DNA from: Actinomycetes bacterium
GTDB taxonomy: Bacteria > Actinomycetota > Acidimicrobiia > Acidimicrobiales > Palsa-688
Direction of reading: 5' to 3'
NCBI GenBank assembly: GCA_021827225.1
Contig: JAKAXG010000335.1
Span: 1-5,626 of the forward strand
DNA length: 5,626 nt
Shown here: one piece after another, positions 1-4,043 of the stretch
Layout: every line of letters starts with the position of its first letter
How positions within the stretch are numbered: position 1 is the first letter of the stretch
Position numbers and translations under genes: made by a program
The notes under the pieces: model-generated
Told to the model about the DNA's origin: nothing
Database searches by the model: none
Seen by the model: the letters and a program-made list of their open reading frames with translations, nothing else

Positions 1-1
1 C

Positions 2-265
2 TCCGGTGTGAGCACGCCTGACAACGGTGGTTACTGGATGGTCGGATCCGACGGTCACATCTACGCCTTCGGTGACGCCCCCCGCACCACCAGCGCCGGC
101 TACCCGTCCGCCCCGATCGTGGCCATGGACGCCACCCCCACCGGCGTCGGCTTCGTCCTGGCCGGCCGGGACGGCGGCGTGTTCAACTACGGCAACTCGA
201 TGTTCATGGGCAGCGCCGCCAACCTTCCGCTGGCTGCCCCGATCGTCCACATCGCCGACAAGTAG
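2..265 (+). CDS. C-terminal fragment of a protein with ~40-residue GYWMVGSDG-type repeats (5' end outside window)
   Basis: The frame is open from the left edge to TAG at 263-265 and gives about 87 residues. Two repeat units are visible. Unit 1 runs from GGYWMVGSDG through YAFGDA to APIVAM. Unit 2 runs from FVLAGRDGG through FNYGNS to APIVHI. The DG pairs of the two units lie 40 residues apart. From family knowledge, tandem units of this kind form long, probably beta-propeller-like regions in secreted or surface proteins of Acidimicrobiia, and their function is generally unknown. The GTG at 8 could be read as a start, but the frame stays open upstream and the repeat begins at once, so I treat this as the tail of a larger protein. 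No signal peptide or catalytic domain is in view. The second unit has drifted: Trp is replaced by Val, and FGDA by YGNS. It converges on the tusA gene with only 32 nt between stop codons. Confidence 0.8.
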   Translation, partial: SGVSTPDNGGYWMVGSDGHIYAFGDAPRTTSAGYPSAPIVAMDATPTGVGFVLAGRDGGVFNYGNSMFMGSAANLPLAAPIVHIADK

Positions 266-290
266 CTGCAGAGCGAGTAGCTGCCGAGCG
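261..290. repeat. 15-bp tandem duplication across the stop codon
   Basis: AGTAGCTGCAGAGCG (261-275) is followed directly by AGTAGCTGCCGAGCG (276-290); 14 of 15 bases agree. Because the unit is a multiple of three, the frame is kept and the TAG stop at 263-265 recurs as an in-frame TAG at 278-280. The duplication fills most of the gap between the convergent repeat protein and tusA. It looks like a small slippage or duplication event that left a back-up stop. Confidence 0.85.
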
Positions 291-297
291 CCGCCGG

Positions 298-525
298 TCA
301 GCCCTTGCGGATCAGATAGCGCCACCCGCCCATGGCGTCCTCTGTGGCCAGCAGTTCGTGGCCCATGTCGCGGGCCCAGGCCGGGATATCCCGGCAGCTG
401 CCGGGGTCGGTCGCCTCCACCGCCAACACCTGACCGGAGTCGATCCGGTCGATTCCCTTGCGGGCCATCACCACCGGCATGGGGCAGCTCTTGCCCTTGG
501 CGTCTACCACCAGGTCCACTTCCAT
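298..525 (-). CDS. tusA: TusA/SirA-family sulfur carrier protein
   Basis: This 75-residue protein has the length and hallmark of the TusA family, the CPxP motif (C14-P-M-P17) near the N-terminus. In TusA proteins this Cys carries a persulfide that is passed to partner proteins in the cytoplasm. The later motif ATDPGSCRDIPAWAR (about residues 38-52) is also typical of the family. The usual Ala or Val after DPGS is Cys here (C44), giving a second thiol. I chose the ATG at 525 because AAAGGAA (533-539) lies about 8 nt upstream on the minus strand; the in-frame GTG at 531 is only about 2 nt from that site. The gene follows dsrE2 by 34 nt on the same strand, so the two are probably cotranscribed. 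Pairing of TusA with DsrE-type proteins is well known in sulfur-metabolising prokaryotes and supports sulfane-sulfur relay over a role in tRNA thiolation, because no tusBCDE or mnmA is visible. The symbol reflects family membership, not proven orthology. Confidence 0.92.
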   Translation of the reverse strand: MEVDLVVDAKGKSCPMPVVMARKGIDRIDSGQVLAVEATDPGSCRDIPAWARDMGHELLATEDAMGGWRYLIRKG

Positions 526-559
526 ATTCACGTTCCTTTCGCTCTCCGCGTCCGAGCGG

Positions 560-1066
560 TCAGATGAACAGGTTGATCTTCGAGCGGCTCATCTCGGAGA
601 GGGCGGTCGCCGCCCCGACCGGTTCGCCCACGCCGTCGACCAGATCCTTGGTGGTGATCCCGAGCAGGTCCATGGTCATCTGGCACGGCCACAGGTTGAC
701 GTCGAGGTCCCGGCACACCTGCAGAAGCTCCGTCGGCGAGGCCACCTGGTTGCGGTCGGCCAGCATGCGCATCATCTTCGGACCGGCCCCGCCCATGTTC
801 AGCTTGGACAGCTTCATCCGCGACAGCCCCGGTGCGTTCATGGCGGCCAGCATCCTCGTCATCCAGTCGTCGCCGGTGAGGCGGCGCTCCTCCTTCACCA
901 GGCTGAACAGCCCCCAGAAGGTGAAGAAGATGGTCACGTCCATCCCATAGGCGGCGCCGGTGCTGGCCAGAATCAGCTGTGGCCACACCCGGTCCAGGTC
1001 ACCGCTCCACGCCACCATCGTCATCTTCTGCTCCGAACCAGAACCGACGTTGTGCTCTTGCTCCAC
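560..1066 (-). CDS. dsrE2: DsrE2-type (DsrE/DsrF/DrsH-like) sulfur-transfer protein
   Basis: The 168-residue product matches the DsrE2 family (Pfam DrsE_2) in its main landmarks: PQLILASTGAAYGMDVTIFFTFWGL (about 29-53), the Met-rich MGGAGPKMMRML segment (91-102), the signature WPCQMTMDLLGI (126-137) with C128, and the C-terminal GAATALSE...INLFI. In this family the Cys of CQMTMD is the conserved candidate sulfur-binding residue; C118, ten residues earlier, is an extra thiol. The hydrophobic stretch at 29-53 may associate with the membrane. Family members sit beside tusA and rhodanese genes and take part in protein-bound sulfur transfer. The start is uncertain. GTG 1066 has a G-run (GGGGGG) 7 nt upstream. 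ATG 1024 (residue 15) has GGAG 6 nt upstream and fits the usual family N-terminus better, giving 154 residues. The gene heads a unit with tusA and is divergent from the rhodanese-dioxygenase gene. Confidence 0.9.
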   Translation of the reverse strand: MEQEHNVGSGSEQKMTMVAWSGDLDRVWPQLILASTGAAYGMDVTIFFTFWGLFSLVKEERRLTGDDWMTRMLAAMNAPGLSRMKLSKLNMGGAGPKMMRMLADRNQVASPTELLQVCRDLDVNLWPCQMTMDLLGITTKDLVDGVGEPVGAATALSEMSRSKINLFI

Positions 1067-1105
1067 CGATCGACCCCCCGAGTCGTGCTACTAGCGAACA
1101 TCCGC

Positions 1106-1117
1106 ATATTCGCATAT
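1106..1117. promoter_or_regulatory. AT-rich imperfect palindrome, candidate repressor operator in the divergent promoter region
   Basis: ATATTCGCATAT reads ATAT-N-CG-N-ATAT, with 10 of 12 positions symmetric. The same stretch contains the direct repeat GCATAT (1104-1109 and 1112-1117, 8-bp period). A wider inverted repeat GCGAA-N10-TTCGC (1094-1113) overlaps it. It is the most AT-rich spot in the divergent region between dsrE2 and the dioxygenase gene. From family knowledge, ArsR/SmtB repressors bind short AT-rich palindromes overlapping promoters, and an ArsR gene lies at 2305-2622. That this protein binds here is inference; no similar ATAT palindrome is visible upstream of the arsR gene itself. 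Confidence 0.45.
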
Positions 1118-1134
1118 GGTGTGACGAAGGTCAA
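1106..1134 (-). promoter_or_regulatory. Putative promoter for dsrE2-tusA
   Basis: On the minus strand TTGACC (1129-1134) is a good -35 match. It is followed after 17 nt by GAATAT (1106-1111), a weak -10. The palindrome described above covers the -10. For the opposite direction TATGGT (1115-1120) has the TANNNT form of an actinobacterial -10, but no convincing -35 is seen. A repressor at the palindrome could block both directions. Confidence 0.35.
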
Positions 1135-1152
1135 CCCATGGGGGAAACGAAC

Positions 1153-2283
1153 ATGACCCAATCGGTCAACGCACTGCAGCTCTGGCGAGGTCTCTCTGAC
1201 GGATCCATCCCGGCAGTTCTGGACCTGCGCAACCCCGACGACGCGGCCGCCGCCCCCTTCGAGGGACCGCCCGGCTCCCGGATCACCGCCGAGCCGCTGT
1301 GGCGGGTGCTGGACGACCCCGCTGCCACGGCGGGGCGGATAGCCGACGGCACGGTAGCCGTGTGTGCCCACGGCAACGGGTCGGAGATGATCGCCGACCT
1401 CCTGGCCGAGGAGGGACGCCGGGCGCTGTCGCTCGAGGAGGGGATGCTGGCCTGGAACCGCCTCCTCGTTCCCGAGCGGATAAGCCTGGACACCGCTCCG
1501 GGTCTGGCGGTGTGGCAGTTGCTGCGCCCGGCCAAGGGATGCCTCTCGTATGTCATAGGCGTGCCCGGGGCCAAGGCGGTGGTCGTGGATCCGGCGCGCC
1601 ACCACGAGGTGTACCTGGAACTGCTCGCCGAGGCGGGGATGGAACTGGCCGCAGTGGTGGACACCCACCTGCACGCCGACCACATAAGCGGCGGACCCGC
1701 CCTGGCGGCCGCCGCCGGGGCGTCGTACGTGCTCCCGCCGATGGAACTGGCCGGCCAGGAAGGGGCGGCCGGGGAGGACCCGGAGAGCATCGAGCTGGAC
1801 ACCGACCACCAGGTCCGGCTGGTGCGGCTGCGGCTGCCGGGCCACACGCCGGGCAGCACGGCAGTGACCCTGCCGGGCGTCTTCCTCGCCTCCGGCGACA
1901 CGCTGTTCTGCAACGGCGTGGGGCGCCCGGACCTCACCGGGCAGGCCGACCGCTTGGCCCGCATGCTCTTCTCCAGCATCCACGACCAGCTCGCCGGCAT
2001 GCCTGCCTCCACACTGCTCCTGCCGGCTCACTGGTCCCGACCGGACGATGTCGGCTCCGACGGCACCGTGACGGCGCGCCTGGGCGACGTGCTCGGCAGC
2101 GACACGCTGTCCGGACTCGACGCCGACGCCTTCGTGGCCGCCATCACGGCCAACCTGTCGCCGGCGCCGGCGTCCTACGAGCGCATCCGGGCCATCAACG
2201 CCGGCGCTCCGGCCGGCCAGGAGGAAGTGGATGAGCTGGAGGTGGGCCGCAACCAGTGCGCGGCGGCCTCCATCACGGGCTGA
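1153..2283 (+). CDS. Rhodanese–persulfide dioxygenase fusion (ETHE1-like metallo-beta-lactamase fold)
   Basis: This 376-residue protein is predicted to oxidise glutathione or other low-molecular-weight persulfides to sulfite in the cytoplasm, using mononuclear iron. The N-terminal rhodanese domain (about 1-110) contains VLDLRNPDD and an active-site loop C71-A-H-G-N-G-S77. The metallo-beta-lactamase domain (about 120-330) has THLHADH (H172, H174, D176, H177), LPGHTPGS (H231), SGDTLFCNGVGRPDL (D249) and LLPAHW (H293). The GDTLF..GVGRPDL form is typical of ETHE1-type sulfur dioxygenases; the expected iron ligands are H172, H231 and D249. The tail ELEVGRNQCAA is also common in this group. I chose ATG 1153 (GGGGG at 1140-1144, 8 nt upstream). 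ATG 1138, with AAGG 7 nt upstream, is a near-equal alternative adding five residues. The gene is divergent from dsrE2-tusA and convergent with arsR. The rhodanese-first order is opposite to the better-known dioxygenase-rhodanese fusions such as CstB. A glyoxalase II role is less likely given the signatures. Confidence 0.92.
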   Translation: MTQSVNALQLWRGLSDGSIPAVLDLRNPDDAAAAPFEGPPGSRITAEPLWRVLDDPAATAGRIADGTVAVCAHGNGSEMIADLLAEEGRRALSLEEGMLAWNRLLVPERISLDTAPGLAVWQLLRPAKGCLSYVIGVPGAKAVVVDPARHHEVYLELLAEAGMELAAVVDTHLHADHISGGPALAAAAGASYVLPPMELAGQEGAAGEDPESIELDTDHQVRLVRLRLPGHTPGSTAVTLPGVFLASGDTLFCNGVGRPDLTGQADRLARMLFSSIHDQLAGMPASTLLLPAHWSRPDDVGSDGTVTARLGDVLGSDTLSGLDADAFVAAITANLSPAPASYERIRAINAGAPAGQEEVDELEVGRNQCAAASITG

Positions 2284-2290
2284 CGGCCCA

Positions 2291-2303
2291 CCCCGCGGCG
2301 GGG
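2291..2303. terminator. Short GC hairpin between convergent genes
   Basis: CCCCG (2291-2295) and CGGGG (2299-2303) can pair over a 3-nt loop in the 21-nt gap between the stop codons of the dioxygenase gene and arsR. There is no T-run on either side, so it is only a weak candidate for a bidirectional terminator. Confidence 0.25.
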
Positions 2304-2304
2304 G

Positions 2305-2622
2305 TCAGCTACCCGCGGCCACCGCCGCCTGCTCACGCATGAACTCGCGCAGCAGGTCCAGCGCCTGGACGATCTGGCGACCGCGCAGGCGGTACACGAC
2401 GTTGTTGCCGGAGCGTCCGGCGCTGACCACACCGCGGTCGCGCAGCACGGCCAGATGCTGGCTCACGTTGCTCTGGGACAGCCCGAGGGTGCGGCACAGC
2501 TCGGTGACGGTACGCGGACCGCCGCTCAGCTCGTAGATCAGCAGCAGCCGCTTGGGGTCGGCCAGCGCGCCGCAGAGCCGGGCGTGCAGGGCCACGACTT
2601 CAGCCTGCTCCGTTGCTTCCAT
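2305..2622 (-). CDS. ArsR/SmtB-family winged-helix transcriptional repressor
   Basis: The 105-residue product has the ArsR layout throughout: ALADPKRLLLIYEL (19-32), TVTELCRTLGLSQSNVSQHLAVLRDRG (about 38-64) as the helix-turn-helix, a wing at SAGRSGNNVVYRL (67-79), and a closing helix (about 83-100) for dimerisation. It should bind DNA as a dimer and release it on an inducer. It has two cysteines, C17 in the first helix and C43 in the ELC before the recognition helix. C43 corresponds to the last Cys of the arsenic-site ELCVCDLC motif; the other two are absent. The Cys pair of the persulfide sensors BigR and SqrR is also absent: Tyr30 occupies the first site and the C-terminal helix has no Cys. 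ATG 2622 has GAGGT 6 nt upstream. The frame is open further back, but that part is low-complexity Pro/Gly and unlikely to be translated. The location suggests control of the sulfur genes, which is inference. Confidence 0.93.
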   Translation of the reverse strand: MEATEQAEVVALHARLCGALADPKRLLLIYELSGGPRTVTELCRTLGLSQSNVSQHLAVLRDRGVVSAGRSGNNVVYRLRGRQIVQALDLLREFMREQAAVAAGS

Positions 2623-2652
2623 CCGTCCACCTCTCGTGCCCTCTTCGCCTCC

Positions 2653-2682
2653 ATTCTGGCGTGCCGGGACCGACACCGGCAA
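2653..2682 (-). promoter_or_regulatory. Putative arsR promoter
   Basis: On the minus strand TTGCCG (2677-2682) and CAGAAT (2653-2658) are separated by 18 nt, and the -10 lies 30 nt before the ATG at 2622. The match is moderate. No palindrome like the one at 1106-1117 is seen around it. Confidence 0.3.
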
Positions 2683-2706
2683 CACATGACCGGAGATGGG
2701 TGCGAG

Positions 2707-2730
2707 CCCGGCCGGCCGGTCCGGGCCGGG
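2707..2730 (-). terminator. GC-rich hairpin downstream of the small membrane protein gene
   Basis: CCCGGCC (2707-2713) pairs perfectly with GGCCGGG (2724-2730) over a 10-nt loop. It lies about 25 nt past the stop codon of the 2756-3067 gene and before the arsR promoter, a suitable place for termination. There is no U-tract, so it could instead be a coincidence of very GC-rich sequence. Confidence 0.3.
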
Positions 2731-2755
2731 GAGGCCGTCCCCACCGGGGGGAGGC

Positions 2756-3067
2756 TCAGTGCACTCCCTGCTGGTGCTCCTCGGGAACCTGATGGGGCTC
2801 CCCGGGAATTTGGTGGTGCTCCCTGGGAACGGCCCCGGGGCCACCGGCGGCAGCACCGGGGTCACCGGCGCCGGTGAGGCCCTCGAACGGGCGGGCTTTC
2901 GGCGGCGAGACCGTGCACATGCCGCCCCACCGCCGCCGGCCGACCAGGTAGACGACGGCGGCGACGGCCGCGGCGGCCGCCCACCCCGCGCCGGTGCTGC
3001 CGGTGATGCTCGTCACCGTGATCCCGACGGCGGCGGCGAGGAGAATCAGGGGACTGAGACCACACAT
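2756..3067 (-). CDS. Small two-pass membrane protein with His/Pro-rich heptad tail, function unknown
   Basis: I do not recognise this 103-residue protein. It begins MCGLSP and has two hydrophobic segments (about 4-22 and 28-44), the second ending in GRRRW, which suggests that the tail is cytoplasmic. There are two cysteines, C2 and C51. After a Gly/Ala/Pro-rich linker (about 64-80) come three tandem heptads, PREHHQI, PGEPHQV and PEEHQQG (81-101), then VH. The tail holds five His plus several Glu residues, so metal binding is possible but unproven. ATG 3067 is supported by GAGGTGA about 6 nt upstream; the frame extends to 3190 without a better start. A CsoR/CstR-operator-like palindrome lies 46 nt upstream of the ATG, suggesting control by metal or persulfide. 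The gene could be cotranscribed with arsR (133-nt gap), but that gap contains its own hairpin and promoter candidate. The gene call itself is less certain than its neighbours because of its low-complexity composition. Confidence 0.6.
   Translation of the reverse strand: MCGLSPLILLAAAVGITVTSITGSTGAGWAAAAAVAAVVYLVGRRRWGGMCTVSPPKARPFEGLTGAGDPGAAAGGPGAVPREHHQIPGEPHQVPEEHQQGVH
2765..2827 (-). repeat. Three 21-bp tandem repeats encoding His/Pro heptads
   Basis: Three imperfect 21-bp units (2765-2785, 2786-2806, 2807-2827) encode PEEHQQG, PGEPHQV and PREHHQI when read on the minus strand. On the plus strand each unit has a GCTCC..GGGAA core. The in-frame 21-bp period and the conserved P-x-E-x-x-Q spacing indicate expansion under coding constraint, supporting the reality of the gene that contains them. 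Confidence 0.8.
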
Positions 3068-3112
3068 CGGCTTCACCTCTCCACGTCGGTGCCGACCGCC
3101 TGTTCCACAGAC

Positions 3113-3126
3113 TACCCCCCAGGGTA
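3113..3126. promoter_or_regulatory. TACCC-N4-GGGTA palindrome, CsoR/CstR-type operator candidate
   Basis: TACCCCCCAGGGTA has two perfect 5-bp inverted half-sites around a 4-nt centre. From family knowledge, CsoR-family repressors (copper-sensing CsoR, persulfide-sensing CstR and relatives) bind palindromes with TACCC/GGGTA arms flanking a G/C tract. The site lies 46 nt before the minus-strand start at 3067 and 120 nt before the plus-strand crotonase start at 3247, so it is better placed for the membrane protein. No CsoR-family gene occurs in the window. The match is by eye. Confidence 0.5.
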
Positions 3127-3209
3127 TCGCAGGGAGCGTGTAACAATCGGGCAGCAGGCCGCCCGGCGAGCGGCGGACCAGCTTCACCACCCTGCGGTGC
3201 CGGCGCCCT

Positions 3210-3215
3210 TATGCT
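3210..3215 (+). promoter_or_regulatory. Putative -10 element for the crotonase gene
   Basis: TATGCT fits the TANNNT pattern and lies about 31 nt before the ATG at 3247, leaving room for the GGGGAGG ribosome site at 3230-3236. No good -35 hexamer is found at 16-19 nt upstream; TTCACC (3183-3188) is 21 nt away. Confidence 0.3.
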
Positions 3216-3246
3216 CCACATCGATCCCCGGGGAGGTACCGAACCC

Positions 3247-4005
3247 ATGAACACGTCAGAATCGCCGGTCAAGGTGGCACGCGACGGCCATGTCGCGACG
3301 GTCACGCTTTGTCGCCCCGGTTCCCTCAACGCCATCACCAGGGAGATGCTCATCCAGCTGGCGGCGGCGCTCGACGACTTCGCCGCGGACGACACCGTGA
3401 AGGTCGTGGTCCTGACCGGCGAGGGCCGGGCGTTCAGCGCCGGGGTGGATCTGAAGGAGCTCGGCGAGCGCCGGCTCGAGCTGGGGTCCATCGGCGACTA
3501 CCTGGACACCCCCGCCCGCGATGTCATCCGGAAGCTGACGACCATGCCGAAGGTGGTGATCGCCCGGGTCAACGGGTTCTGTTTCACCGGGGCGCTGGAA
3601 CTGGCGTTGGCGTGTGACCTGGTGGTGGTGGCCGCGGAGGCCAAGCTCGGCGACACGCACGCCAAGTGGGGTCTGCGCCCGACGTGGGGTATGAGCCAGC
3701 GGCTGGTGCGGGCGATCGGGATCAACCGGGCCCGGGAGCTCTCCTACACCGCCCGCACCTTCACCGGCGAGGAGGCGGCGGAATGGGGACTGGCCGTCCG
3801 AGCGGTCCCGCTCGCCGACCTGGACCGCGAGGTCGCCGAGTTGGCGGCGGCGGTGGCAGGGAACAGCCAGGGCTCGGTGGCGGCGTACAAGGACCTGTTC
3901 CGCCACGCCCTGGACAGTGGGCTGGCCGAGGGCATCGACTACGAGGAGCGGACCCACTATCCGATCCACGACACCGAGGACCGCGTCGGGCAGTTCCGCT
4001 CCTAA
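3247..4005 (+). CDS. Crotonase-fold (enoyl-CoA hydratase/isomerase family) protein with one catalytic Glu replaced
   Basis: The 252-residue protein has the full crotonase core. The oxyanion-hole segment is GRAFSAGVDLKEL (60-72, G66). The second segment, GFCFTGALELALACD (110-124), supplies G115 and Glu118, which aligns with Glu144 of rat mitochondrial enoyl-CoA hydratase. Counting 20 residues on, the place of rat Glu164 is His138, in GDTHAKWGLRPTWGMSQRL. Classical hydration uses both Glu residues, so this protein may be an isomerase, a different lyase or a variant hydratase; related paralogues with DTHA at this place are common in actinobacteria. It acts on an acyl-CoA in the cytoplasm. The start at ATG 3247 is preceded by GGGGAGG at 3230-3236, about 10 nt upstream; ATG 3211 in the same frame has no ribosome site and sits inside the probable promoter. 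The acyl-CoA synthetase gene follows 38 nt later and is a plausible partner that makes the CoA thioester. Confidence 0.92.
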   Translation: MNTSESPVKVARDGHVATVTLCRPGSLNAITREMLIQLAAALDDFAADDTVKVVVLTGEGRAFSAGVDLKELGERRLELGSIGDYLDTPARDVIRKLTTMPKVVIARVNGFCFTGALELALACDLVVVAAEAKLGDTHAKWGLRPTWGMSQRLVRAIGINRARELSYTARTFTGEEAAEWGLAVRAVPLADLDREVAELAAAVAGNSQGSVAAYKDLFRHALDSGLAEGIDYEERTHYPIHDTEDRVGQFRS

Positions 4006-4009
4006 CCGG

Positions 4010-4028
4010 GACGGCCATCAGGGCCGTC
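4010..4028 (+). other. Perfect 7-bp hairpin between crotonase and acyl-CoA synthetase genes
   Basis: GACGGCC (4010-4016) and GGCCGTC (4022-4028) form a perfect stem with a 5-nt ATCAG loop, starting 5 nt after the crotonase stop. No T-run follows, so it is not a classic terminator. It may stabilise or attenuate the upstream message. Confidence 0.45.
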
Positions 4029-4030
4029 GT

Positions 4031-4036
4031 TAGGAT
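4031..4036 (+). promoter_or_regulatory. TAGGAT: possible -10 of a leaderless promoter, or ribosome site
   Basis: TAGGAT (4031-4036) ends 7 nt before the ATG at 4044. As a TANNNT -10 it would start transcription at or next to the A of the ATG, giving a leaderless mRNA, which is common in actinobacteria. The internal AGGA, 8 nt from the ATG, works equally well as a Shine-Dalgarno site. The sequence alone cannot separate the two; no clear -35 is seen. Confidence 0.35.
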
Positions 4037-4043
4037 CGGCGCC

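Noticed and set aside
27..950. Long plus-strand open frame (307 codons) rich in Pro, Arg and Ser
   Set aside because: It overlaps the repeat-protein tail, tusA and dsrE2 in another frame, and its low-complexity composition is the usual shadow of GC-rich genes on the opposite strand.
1021..2031. Two long minus-strand open frames opposite the rhodanese-dioxygenase gene
   Set aside because: The plus strand encodes an unambiguous enzyme with all family motifs; the opposite frames show no recognisable domain.
2623..2865. N-terminal extension of the ArsR frame to 2865
   Set aside because: The added residues are Pro/Gly low complexity, overlap the neighbouring small gene, and ATG 2622 has its own ribosome site and starts exactly at the family N-terminus.
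2862..2877. Perfect 16-bp palindrome TCACCGGCGCCGGTGA
   Set aside because: It lies inside the Gly/Ala/Pro-coding linker of the small membrane protein, amid many other CACCGG and CCGG runs, so chance in GC-rich sequence explains it; it is not near a start codon.
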